Assembly: GCF_024346995.1 (NCBI RefSeq)
Contig: NZ_AP024888.1
Location: forward strand, 744,001-808,000
Origin: Vibrio palustris
GTDB taxonomy: Bacteria; Pseudomonadota; Gammaproteobacteria; Enterobacterales; Vibrionaceae
DNA: 64,000 nucleotides
Direction of reading: 5' to 3'
Numbering within the stretch: the stretch's first letter is position 1; each line of letters starts with the position of its first letter. The translations under genes were made by a program, and so were the position numbers. Shown in pieces: positions 17,362-24,971 of the stretch. The notes below the pieces were generated by a model. It saw nothing but the letters and a program-made list of their open reading frames with translations, was not told the origin of the DNA and made no database searches.

Positions 17362-18642
17362 TTAACGCTTACCACGTCCGGCATGGATATTGAGTTTCGC
17401 CTTTAGCTTACGCTTTTCTGCAGAACGGCTATTGCGGCGACTCGTCGGCTCATTGTCTTGCTGAGCGCCTCTCGGTGAGGGTTCAAAACCGGCTAACCAC
17501 TCTTGAGGTAAACGCGTATCCAACAAGCGTTCAATCGCTTCTAATGCCGGTTCTTCATCACGACTTAGCAGTGATACCGCCAAACCAGCCGATCCCGCAC
17601 GACCTGTTCGCCCAATACGATGGATATAATCCTCAGCCTTAAATGGCATATCATAGTTGACCACTTGTTCAAGCTGAGCGATATCTAAACCACGCGCCGC
17701 GACATCTGTAGCAATTAATGCGCGTACTTTACCCGATTTAAACTCTTCTAACGCGCGTAAGCGCGCGCCTTGACTCTTATCGCCATTGATGGACACGGCT
17801 TTAATACCGTCAAGCTTTAACTCTTTTGCAAGATGATCACTACCCTGTTTGGTTTTAACGAACACTAAGACTTGTTGCCAATTACGCGAACCAATCAAAA
17901 ATGATAGCAACGCTTGTTTTCTCTTTTTATCAACTGGATACACAATTTGCGTCACCGTCTCCGCCGCTGAATTTTTTGGGGTCACCTGAATTTCAGTAGG
18001 GTTATCCAACAACCGGTAAGCGGTGGCTTTGATGTTTTGTGTAAACGTCGCAGAGAAAAAGAGCGTTTGTTGACGAGCTGGCATTTGACGCAATAAGCGC
18101 TGAATATCAGGCATAAAACCCATATCAAGTAATCGATCGGCTTCATCAAGTACCAATGTTGTGGCCGCTTTTACTGATACAGCCTTAGTGTGTAAATGAT
18201 CGAGCAGGCGACCCGGAGTAGCAATAAGCACATCTGCGCCGTGCTGCAGTTTATTCTTCTGCACACTTAAGCTCGTGCCACCATACACCGCCACAATATT
18301 GAGATCGGTGTTTTGAGCATAGGCTTGTAGGTTATCTAATACTTGCTGAGCTAATTCTCGAGTCGGCACGACAATTAATGCCCTGACCCCACGTGTTTGC
18401 TCTAAATAAGTCTTCGTTGCTAAATCTAATGGCTCGCACAAACGTTGAATCAGTGGCAAACCATAAGCGGCCGTTTTGCCGGTTCCGGTTTGCGCAGCGG
18501 CTAACACGTCTTGTCCTGCAAGGATCGCAGGAATACCTTGAGCTTGGATAGGCGTAGGTTCAACAATAGACAGTGACTGCAAGATGTTAATCAAAGCAGG
18601 GTCTAGACCAAGACTGGCAAACGACGATGGAGAAGTCGACAT
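17362..18642 (-). CDS. rhlE: DEAD-box ATP-dependent RNA helicase, RhlE type
   Basis: I take ATG 18642 (MSTSPSSFASLGLD) as start, with AGGA about 8 bases upstream, giving 426 aa rather than the longer ORF to 18693. Motifs in order: Q-motif region FASLGLDPAL...PTPIQ, motif I AQTGTGKT (50-57), PTREL, motif II DEAD (166-169), SAT in FFSATF, ARGLDIAQLEQVVNYD and HRIGRTGRAG. The C-terminus is basic (RKLKAKLNIHAGRGKR), as in RhlE proteins working on ribosomal RNA or the degradosome. It follows acpH on the same strand by 47 bases. Confidence 0.88.
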   Translation of the reverse strand: MSTSPSSFASLGLDPALINILQSLSIVEPTPIQAQGIPAILAGQDVLAAAQTGTGKTAAYGLPLIQRLCEPLDLATKTYLEQTRGVRALIVVPTRELAQQVLDNLQAYAQNTDLNIVAVYGGTSLSVQKNKLQHGADVLIATPGRLLDHLHTKAVSVKAATTLVLDEADRLLDMGFMPDIQRLLRQMPARQQTLFFSATFTQNIKATAYRLLDNPTEIQVTPKNSAAETVTQIVYPVDKKRKQALLSFLIGSRNWQQVLVFVKTKQGSDHLAKELKLDGIKAVSINGDKSQGARLRALEEFKSGKVRALIATDVAARGLDIAQLEQVVNYDMPFKAEDYIHRIGRTGRAGSAGLAVSLLSRDEEPALEAIERLLDTRLPQEWLAGFEPSPRGAQQDNEPTSRRNSRSAEKRKLKAKLNIHAGRGKR

Positions 18643-18689
18643 AACGGATTTCCTAACAATAGCAAAACGGGGCGCGCATTGTACCAGAC

Positions 18690-19280
18690 TCACTCGTTTC
18701 GTGCTGCGTTTAATAATTGCGGATAAAACACAAAAAATAACGACTCAAACTGAGTGTATTTGGTTGCTAGCGTAGTGATACATTGACTAAGTGGCGCCAA
18801 GCGTTCACGACGCGACGCAATTCGGTGTAGTGCAAACTCAATATTCTCGAAGTCTTTATACGATTCAAGCCATCGACCAGACCACATTTTGTCATTCACA
18901 GCGACAAACGATTCCGGTAATACCGTGTATTGGCGAACAGCTCTTTGTTGGTCTTGAACAATCTGTTCAGCTTCGCGGGTAAACTCGGATAGCGGTTTCT
19001 CATGGTACAAAGACCAATGGCGACTCAAGCAATGATCCCAAAACATATCTAATGCAATCGGAGCAAAACGCTTTAACGATTCTGGAAACAAATGTTTAGC
19101 TTGGAGCACAATCGGATGGCTATCAGTATACGCATCCACCCAACGATGCATATGAATCCCCTCAACCACCTCAGCAGTGAAACGGTCTTGTACATTACCA
19201 CGTACAAAATCTCCCAACAGGTTACCGAGTAATTGGCTTTGGCAATATTGTGCAAGATGTAAATGGGCAAGATAATTCAT
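18690..19280 (-). CDS. acpH: Acyl carrier protein phosphodiesterase
   Basis: A 196-aa protein of the AcpH (DUF479) family, which removes the 4'-phosphopantetheine arm from ACP. Diagnostic segments are NYLAHLHLA at the N-terminus, LLGNLLGDFVRG, VVEGIHMHRWVDAYTDSHP, and FAPIALDMFWDHCLSRHW, which carry the HD-like metal ligands. Upstream of RhlE in the same direction. Confidence 0.9.
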   Translation of the reverse strand: MNYLAHLHLAQYCQSQLLGNLLGDFVRGNVQDRFTAEVVEGIHMHRWVDAYTDSHPIVLQAKHLFPESLKRFAPIALDMFWDHCLSRHWSLYHEKPLSEFTREAEQIVQDQQRAVRQYTVLPESFVAVNDKMWSGRWLESYKDFENIEFALHRIASRRERLAPLSQCITTLATKYTQFESLFFVFYPQLLNAARNE

Positions 19281-19367
19281 TGGCGCACTAGCTATATAAA
19301 ATAATCAGAAGGGAGCTTTCAAAGATGAATGGCATCGGAGACATAAAAGCGTAAGGTATGGACTTAA

Positions 19368-19390
19368 AAGCCAGCGCTTGGCGCTGGCTT
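19368..19390 (-). terminator. Terminator of the 41-aa small gene
   Basis: AAGCCAGCG/CGCTGGCTT stem with a 5-base loop; on the minus strand it ends in TTTTAAG five bases beyond the small gene's stop codon. Confidence 0.8.
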
Positions 19391-19394
19391 AACA

Positions 19395-19520
19395 CTATTG
19401 CAAAGAAGATGAAGCATCCTCTTGCACTGCTGGTTGATAGTCAGAAAGAACGCAACCAATTTCCATTGCATCCATCCATTCCAAACTATCTTCCTGAGGA
19501 ACGGTATTTCGGTCACTCAT
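19395..19520 (-). CDS. Small acidic protein, 41 aa, unknown
   Basis: An ORF from ATG 19520 to TAG 19395 encodes a 41-residue acidic peptide beginning MSDRNTVPQEDSLEWMDAME with one Cys (residue 23) and no membrane segment. Support for it being real: a near-perfect ribosome site AAGGAGG with 6 bases to the ATG, and a rho-independent terminator directly after the stop. Upstream are a TTGACA element and a 16-bp palindrome (19621-19636). I do not recognise the family. It sits between acpH and the divergent tyrP-type gene. Confidence 0.72.
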   Translation of the reverse strand: MSDRNTVPQEDSLEWMDAMEIGCVLSDYQPAVQEDASSSLQ

Positions 19521-19617
19521 CGTCGACCTCCTTGGTTATTATTGTCTATATAGCCGTATGTGACGACAACGCGTCAACGTAACGTTAGCTAAATAGTGCA
19601 ACGTAATAAAATTCCTT

Positions 19618-19646
19618 GTGTCCGATATATATCGGATACCTGTCAA
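19618..19646 (-). promoter_or_regulatory. Palindromic operator candidate and TTGACA element upstream of the 41-aa gene
   Basis: Positions 19621-19636 read TCCGATATATATCGGA, a perfect 16-bp palindrome; with one mismatch it extends to 19618-19639. On the minus strand TTGACA (19646-19641) abuts it. No good -10 is found at 16-18 bases, so the promoter part is uncertain; the palindrome itself is clear. Confidence 0.5.
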
Positions 19647-19720
19647 CATTATGCGAATAATCTCGTGCCGTCTAGCCTTAAGATGGATTCTTTCTATCAG
19701 CGAGCACGTTATATTTAAGG

Positions 19721-19761
19721 TGTACATTTAAATTTACAAAAAATGTTTATTTTTATAAACG
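19721..19761 (+). promoter_or_regulatory. Two TyrR-like boxes upstream of the tyrP gene
   Basis: 19721-19738 reads TGTACATTTAAATTTACA, one mismatch from the TyrR consensus TGTAAA-N6-TTTACA. A weaker box, TGTTTATTTTTATAAACG, follows at 19744-19761. A strong/weak pair just upstream of the -35 recalls E. coli tyrP. A candidate promoter follows: TTGACG 19764-19769 and GAGAAT 19787-19792, 17 bases apart. Confidence 0.65.
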
Positions 19762-19884
19762 CATTGACGGCGTCATAAATCTCTTAGAGAATAAGGATTA
19801 TTCGGTTGTTTACTCACGTTATGCCTTAAGATTCTTATCTTTTAGGATATAACACCCTACAAAACGTATAATAAAGTTTACACT

Positions 19885-21093
19885 ATGACTCAATCAAAGC
19901 TTTTTGGTAGTACTTTGATCATTGCAGGAACCACAATTGGTGCTGGTATGTTAGCGCTTCCGTTGGCCTCTGCTGGTATCGGTTTTTCTACGTCTCTGCT
20001 CATTATGTTAGTACTATGGGCGTTAATGGCATTTACCGCCCTACTGATGGTAGAGCTTCACCAATATGCAGATAGCAATGCAACCTTGCATACTCTCGCA
20101 CAGAAAATTTTAGGTTATAAAGGAAAATGGATTGCAACCTTTGCCATGCTATTTCTTTTTTATGCCTTATGCGCGGCGTATATTGCCGGTGGCGGTTCAC
20201 AATTCACCCAACGTATTACCGAGTTCACCGGCACGCATTTCTCTCCTGGCACAGGAACCGTCTTGTTCACCATTGTTGTCGCTGTTGTTGTCACGCTTGG
20301 CACCGGGCTTGTCGATAAAGTAAACCGTGTACTTTTCGCCTGTAAACTCGTCGCTCTAGTCATGGTGCTCTTCTTTTTAGCACCCAATGTGACGCACTCT
20401 TATCTGCTAAGCATGCCACTTCAACAAGGTTTAATCGTCGCCGCTATTCCGGTTATTTTCACCTCATTTGGCTTTCACGGAAGTATTCCAGCCATTGTCA
20501 ATTATCTCGATGGAAATACATCCGCGCTCAGAAAAGCCATTTTGATGGGGTCTGCCATCCCGCTAATCATTTATATGTTTTGGCAAATCGTGACGTTAGG
20601 TGTTATTCCTCAAGATCACTTAGTCAATAACTCTCAGTTGAACGCATTGGTTCGCACACTAGCGCAGACCGTCCATCAATCGAATCTCAGCCATATTATC
20701 GGCATTTTTGCAGACTTAGCGTTATTAACATCATTTCTTGGAGTGAGCTTAGGGCTGTTCGAATTTTTAGGTGACAGTTTAAGTAAAACTACTCGCGCCA
20801 TGAATCGGCCTCTCGTATCATTAATTACGTTCTTGCCACCTTTGGCGTTTGCATTGTTTTATCCACAAGGGTTTATTATGGCTTTAGGCTATGCGGCTAT
20901 CGCGCTCGCCATTCTCGCTATTTTTCTTCCTGTGGTAATGGCCTACACCGTTCGTAAGCAGTCACGACATACGGCGCAACCTTACCAGGTTAAAGGCGGT
21001 AGTGCCGCTTTGATAATCAGCGCAATCATTGGTGTCATCATCGTCGCCGTACAAATCCTAATTACATTAGGACTCTTACCCTCTCTCGGTTAA
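19885..21093 (+). CDS. tyrP: Aromatic amino acid (tyrosine) permease, HAAAP family
   Basis: A 402-aa inner-membrane proton symporter with about 11 spans. The N-terminus FGSTLIIAGTTIGAGMLALPLASAGIGF is the HAAAP/TyrP signature, followed by FLFYALCAAYIAGGG and FTSFGFHGSIPAIVNYLDGN. Closest in pattern to TyrP rather than Mtr or TnaB. The TyrR-like boxes upstream support an aromatic amino acid substrate. Single gene with its own terminator at 21104-21150. Confidence 0.85.
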   Translation: MTQSKLFGSTLIIAGTTIGAGMLALPLASAGIGFSTSLLIMLVLWALMAFTALLMVELHQYADSNATLHTLAQKILGYKGKWIATFAMLFLFYALCAAYIAGGGSQFTQRITEFTGTHFSPGTGTVLFTIVVAVVVTLGTGLVDKVNRVLFACKLVALVMVLFFLAPNVTHSYLLSMPLQQGLIVAAIPVIFTSFGFHGSIPAIVNYLDGNTSALRKAILMGSAIPLIIYMFWQIVTLGVIPQDHLVNNSQLNALVRTLAQTVHQSNLSHIIGIFADLALLTSFLGVSLGLFEFLGDSLSKTTRAMNRPLVSLITFLPPLAFALFYPQGFIMALGYAAIALAILAIFLPVVMAYTVRKQSRHTAQPYQVKGGSAALIISAIIGVIIVAVQILITLGLLPSLG

Positions 21094-21103
21094 TCACCGT
21101 ATA

Positions 21104-21150
21104 AAAAAGTAACGTTCATCTCACCTAGTAGAGATGAGCCTTACTTTTTT
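21104..21150 (+). terminator. Terminator of tyrP
   Basis: CATCTC/GAGATG and outer AAAAAGTAA/TTACTTTTT pairs form a long hairpin ending in a T-run, starting about 10 bases after the stop. Confidence 0.8.
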
Positions 21151-21595
21151 ATTACTGCCATTAGAGGCAAGTCTTTGCCTTGTGCTCACACTCTTCCACT
21201 ATACTGTCCTATATCGAACCGAAAACAACGGCCAAATATCAGTGTTTGGTACTACACTAGTGTCTAAGAGAGTTTGCAAATTCTCGCTAACTAGTGAACT
21301 TTTCTTCACATATTCAGCCTAACAATTAACATAGCAACAAAAATAGCGGTGTTTAAATCATATTGTCATGTTTTATTAACATAATAATGAAGATTTCTAA
21401 CTGAATCTGGATTGATGGCACAAAATATGCTGTTAGTTTAATTATAATGAAATGCCCACGGCAAACGCCGTCATCGACTTTGCTTGTTATCGCGGTCAAG
21501 CCGATTAACCGGATAAGACACTGCCTCTTGATACCAAGAAGCCAAAATGAATGTATTGTATTTTATGAACCTAAACGTACGAGACGGGTCGATTC
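21151..21595. other. Intergenic region upstream of the GT90 gene
   Basis: 445 bases without a convincing gene. A short ORF inside (21134-21322) starts within the tyrP terminator and has no protein-like features. Nothing else distinct is seen apart from the likely promoter area of the GT90 gene. Confidence 0.5.
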
Positions 21596-22579
21596 ATGAG
21601 AAAACTAAAATATTATCTTACCAACGCGCTCTACAGCATGATTCCGCAATCGATGTTGAGCTATTACGTTGATAAACAGTTAAAAAGCTTGCCTGAAGCG
21701 ACCAGAAACCGGCTACAAGAACGCGTCGATTATTATATAAAGATTCATGCGGCGTTTTCACTTTCACAGCAGTCTCCAAAAATCGGCCAGTTCAAAAAAG
21801 AATGTGGCAGTACCTACTTCTTTGATTTACTTAAGGTCATTAAAGGTTTTGACCGCGATTTACAGTTTAACTTTATTCACGGGGACGTGACAGACGTCCC
21901 TGCTACACCCACTTTCGTCAAAAGTCGTCCAATCAACGGGGATAATCGAAACTCGGTACTTTTAAAACTTAACGAAATTCGTCACTATCGGTTTGTCAAA
22001 GATAACCTAGAGTTTCGCCACAAAAAAAATATGGCGGTATGGCGTGGTAGTGGCTTTCGGCCTAATCGACGCGCGCTTTTAGATAAGCTGTATTATCACG
22101 AGCGTTGTGATTTAGGGCGCACGGACAAAGAAGACGACGATCAATTAGCGTATGTTGTCCCTAAGATATCCATTGAAGACCAATTGAATTTTAAGTTCAT
22201 TTTAAGCTTAGAAGGCAAGGATGTTGCAACCAATTTAAAGTGGATAATGTCATCCAACTCGCTAGCGGTCAGTCCAAAACTTAACTATGAAACATGGTTT
22301 ATGGAAGGTAAGTTAATCCCAAATGTGCATTATGTGCAGATAAAAGATGACTTTTCAGATTTGATTGAAAAAATGGATTACTATCATTCACATCCAGAAG
22401 AAGCAGAACGCATTATTAAGAATGCGAACCAATGGGTTGAGCAATTTCAAAACCCCTACGAAGAAAGACTGTTAAGCTATCTTGTCGCCTACAAATACTT
22501 TAACTTATCAAAGGGCGGTCATTTACCTCAACGTGATCATCCGCTGATCGCGTCTATTGCGAAATATGTGCTTAAATAG
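21596..22579 (+). CDS. GT90 / CAP10-like glycosyltransferase (LPS or capsule modification)
   Basis: A 327-aa protein of the CAP10/POGLUT family. Family marks: the central KNMAVWRGSGFRPNRRALLDKL, then the strongly conserved YKFILSLEG-like block (LNFKFILSLEGKDVATNLKWIMSSNSLAVSP), and the C-terminal YHSHPEEAERIIKNANQWVEQF. Bacterial members add sugars to lipopolysaccharide or surface glycans. No signal peptide is obvious, so it probably acts on the inner membrane face. It is alone, not in an LPS cluster, and is closed by a strong terminator. The gene for an orphan membrane protein follows. Confidence 0.85.
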   Translation: MRKLKYYLTNALYSMIPQSMLSYYVDKQLKSLPEATRNRLQERVDYYIKIHAAFSLSQQSPKIGQFKKECGSTYFFDLLKVIKGFDRDLQFNFIHGDVTDVPATPTFVKSRPINGDNRNSVLLKLNEIRHYRFVKDNLEFRHKKNMAVWRGSGFRPNRRALLDKLYYHERCDLGRTDKEDDDQLAYVVPKISIEDQLNFKFILSLEGKDVATNLKWIMSSNSLAVSPKLNYETWFMEGKLIPNVHYVQIKDDFSDLIEKMDYYHSHPEEAERIIKNANQWVEQFQNPYEERLLSYLVAYKYFNLSKGGHLPQRDHPLIASIAKYVLK

Positions 22580-22588
22580 CGGACCATC

Positions 22589-22618
22589 AAAAGGAGTGAC
22601 TAGCCTCACTCCTTTTTT
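22589..22618 (+). terminator. Terminator of the GT90 gene
   Basis: AAAAGGAGTGA/TCACTCCTTTTTT hairpin beginning 10 bases after the stop. Confidence 0.92.
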
Positions 22619-22683
22619 ACACTGGCACTGCACCATCGGCTACTTTCTCTTCCTGTAAAACCCTGTGTGTAACAACATCTCAT

Positions 22684-22731
22684 TTTGACAATTAACTAAC
22701 AAAACCAAAAAATTGTTAGTTAATTGTCAAA
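22684..22731. repeat. Perfect 19-bp inverted repeat
   Basis: TTTGACAATTAACTAACAA (22684-22702) and its exact reverse complement (22713-22731) flank a 10-base A-rich loop. The first 12 bases recur at 22881-22892, where TTGACA could be the -35 of the next gene. It is separate from the preceding terminator. It may be an operator, an RNA hairpin or the remnant of a small mobile element. Confidence 0.9.
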
Positions 22732-22880
22732 TAAACACTTTTTTTGCTCACTTCTTCATTTTATCTGCAATATCATTTTTGTCCTGGTCGAGTTTTAAGA
22801 TAATTCCATTGATATCATGTATATAAGTTCATACTAATAATAGGTGTGCTATATTACTATTGAACAATGTTTTTTTTAGG

Positions 22881-22910
22881 TTTGACAATTAAATTGAAAA
22901 TAGCAAAAAT
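22881..22910 (+). promoter_or_regulatory. Candidate promoter of the orphan membrane-protein gene
   Basis: TTGACA at 22882-22887 is followed after 17 bases by AAAAAT (22905-22910). The -35 sits inside a third copy of the TTTGACAATTAA motif of the inverted repeat at 22684-22731. Confidence 0.4.
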
Positions 22911-22988
22911 GCTGTCACTCGTTAGCTAGTAGCCTTTTACTCACTCTTTTGCTAATGAGGATAACCCCAAATATCTGATGTTAGTCAG

Positions 22989-23624
22989 ATGACATTCTCA
23001 ACAAACGTAGCGGATATTATGATAAAAAAAACAATACTAGAAGCATTAGCACTAATCGTGTTATTTGCCGTGGTCGCAGGTTGTATCGATCTCGACATAC
23101 TCTACTTTAAAAATCGTATGACTGAAGCGTCCGTCACCGAATCTGTTCAATTAGTATTCCTTGCGATTACTGTTTACAGTTTTTTCCGTATTGGTAAATT
23201 ACGCCCAGAATTACATCGCGCAGCCTACTTGATCGCGGCATTCTATGCGGTGCTATTTATTCGTGAAAATGACGAAATTCTCGATTTAATTTACCATGGT
23301 GCGTGGCAAGTGCCGGCCTTAATTGTGACTGCGATTGCGCTGTTTTACGCGTATAAAGGTGGAAAAGCGACACTCCAACATATGTCAACCATACTCGGCA
23401 CTCACAACATGAGTTTTGTGGTATCTGGTACCATCATGCTACTTGTCTTCTCTCGCTTATACGGGATGGGGAAATTGTGGGAAGCACTGATGGAAGATAA
23501 ATTTAGTCGTGTCGTTAAAAACGTTGCAGAAGAAGGTATTGAATTGCTTTGCTATTCTTTAATTGCATATGGTGCAGTTAAAGTACTCTGTGAGTTGACC
23601 AAAGCGAAAAAAGCCAGAGCATAA
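22989..23624 (+). CDS. Orphan multi-pass membrane protein
   Basis: A 211-aa protein, not recognised. It has about five hydrophobic segments: residues 15-35, 48-66, 75-95, 103-121 and 135-160, plus one near 185-205. Acidic motifs sit at membrane edges: TEASVTESVQ, the striking RENDEILDLIYHG, and NVAEEGIELLCYSLIAYG. Conserved-looking charged residues in or beside membrane segments suggest a membrane enzyme or ion path, but that is speculation. The start is uncertain: ATG 22989 overlaps a four-codon ORF, and ATG 23019 (MIKKTIL) would give 201 aa. It is expressed alone and followed by a strong terminator. Confidence 0.75.
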   Translation: MTFSTNVADIMIKKTILEALALIVLFAVVAGCIDLDILYFKNRMTEASVTESVQLVFLAITVYSFFRIGKLRPELHRAAYLIAAFYAVLFIRENDEILDLIYHGAWQVPALIVTAIALFYAYKGGKATLQHMSTILGTHNMSFVVSGTIMLLVFSRLYGMGKLWEALMEDKFSRVVKNVAEEGIELLCYSLIAYGAVKVLCELTKAKKARA

Positions 23625-23652
23625 AGCTAACCAATAACGCACACCCAATAAA

Positions 23653-23679
23653 AAACAGGCGATTTCGCCTGTTTTTTTA
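23653..23679 (+). terminator. Terminator of the orphan membrane-protein gene
   Basis: AACAGGCGA/TCGCCTGTT stem and T-run, about 28 bases after the stop. The flanking A-run lets it also serve galE from the other side. Confidence 0.9.
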
Positions 23680-23710
23680 TGCTTGAGAAACACCTTTAAT
23701 GAATCGGCGC

Positions 23711-24727
23711 TTATTGATCTGGGTACCCTTCTGGATTATTCGACTGCCAGCGCCATGTATCTTGCGTCATTTCTTCTAATGAACGTATCGCGCTCCAAGC
23801 AAGTTCCGTTTGTGCTTTCGCTGGGTCCGCATAACATGCCGCAATATCACCAGGACGGCGCTCAACTAACTTGTATGGAATTTTAGTCCCGCTAGCCTTC
23901 TCAAATGCCGCAACCATCTCTAATACACTGTAACCATTACCTGTACCTAGGTTGTATACATGTAAGCCTTCTTTGCGTCCAACATGAGTCAAAGCAGCAA
24001 TGTGTCCATCGGCTAAATCCATCACGTGAATATAATCTCGTACTCCCGTTCCATCTTTGGTGTCATAATCACTACCAAATACAGATAAGAATTCACGGCG
24101 TCCCACGGCAACTTGCGATACAAATGGCATAAGATTATTCGGAATACCTTGTGGATCTTCGCCAAGTAAACCAGATTGATGAGATCCAACAGGGTTAAAG
24201 TAACGCAGTAACGTGATACTCCAATCTGGGTTCGCATGTTGAAAGTCAGTCAAACATTCTTCAACCATTAACTTACTACGCCCATAGGGATTCGTCGCAC
24301 TGGTTGGGAAAGTTTCAAGAATGGGTACTGTCGCTGGATCGCCATATACCGTTGCAGACGAACTAAAGACAAGCGAGGTGACACCGGCTTCACGCATCGC
24401 ATCAACAAGGACCAAAGTGCCATTAACATTATTATCGTAATATTCTAAAGGCTTCTGTACCGACTCTCCGACCGCTTTTAAACCCGCGAAGTGAATCACT
24501 GCATCAATGTTATGAGTACGCATGGTCTCAACCAATAGATCACGGTTGCGGATATCACCTTCGACAAATTGTGGTTTTTTACCGGCAACGGTTTGAATGC
24601 GTTCTAAAACGGTTGATTTACTATTATATAAATTGTCCAAAATGACAGGATTCATTCCTGCTTCAATCATTTGAATACAGGTATGACTACCAATATAGCC
24701 CATGCCACCTGTTACTAATACGTTCAT
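23711..24727 (-). CDS. galE: UDP-glucose 4-epimerase
   Basis: A 338-aa short-chain dehydrogenase-type epimerase, of typical GalE length, converting UDP-glucose and UDP-galactose. The NAD+-binding [10 protein letters not shown] is at residues 7-16; the catalytic region has SSSATVYG and YGRSK (YxxxK), and the [26 protein letters not shown] block is diagnostic. It stands alone, without galT/galK/galM, which suggests a role in supplying UDP-galactose to surface glycans. AAAGGAGG precedes the ATG. Confidence 0.95.
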   Translation of the reverse strand: MNVLVTGGMGYIGSHTCIQMIEAGMNPVILDNLYNSKSTVLERIQTVAGKKPQFVEGDIRNRDLLVETMRTHNIDAVIHFAGLKAVGESVQKPLEYYDNNVNGTLVLVDAMREAGVTSLVFSSSATVYGDPATVPILETFPTSATNPYGRSKLMVEECLTDFQHANPDWSITLLRYFNPVGSHQSGLLGEDPQGIPNNLMPFVSQVAVGRREFLSVFGSDYDTKDGTGVRDYIHVMDLADGHIAALTHVGRKEGLHVYNLGTGNGYSVLEMVAAFEKASGTKIPYKLVERRPGDIAACYADPAKAQTELAWSAIRSLEEMTQDTWRWQSNNPEGYPDQ

Positions 24728-24937
24728 AACTAGCCTCCTTTAACGTTGTCCTGATTGTACCCACTGCTAATAAAAAAATCACTGAATTCATGAATAATCA
24801 CAGAAAGATTACGATTCAATCACTTACATTAAGTGCTAACGGGCACAATGCCGTCTTAATTAGCCTATTCGCGAGACGAATCCTATCGGTTTTATATCAA
24901 GCAAGTATTCAAAACAGACAACGGCTCATAGACATAA

Positions 24938-24967
24938 AAAAAACAGGGCATATGCCCTGTTTTTTTA
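24938..24967. terminator. Bidirectional terminator upstream of galE, closing the FAD oxidoreductase gene
   Basis: AAACAGGGCAT/ATGCCCTGTTT stem with A- and T-runs on either side, directly after the oxidoreductase stop codon at 24972. Confidence 0.9.
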
Positions 24968-24971
24968 GCTA

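Noticed and set aside
21134..21322. 62-aa ORF after tyrP
   Set aside because: It starts inside the tyrP terminator and has no ribosome site.
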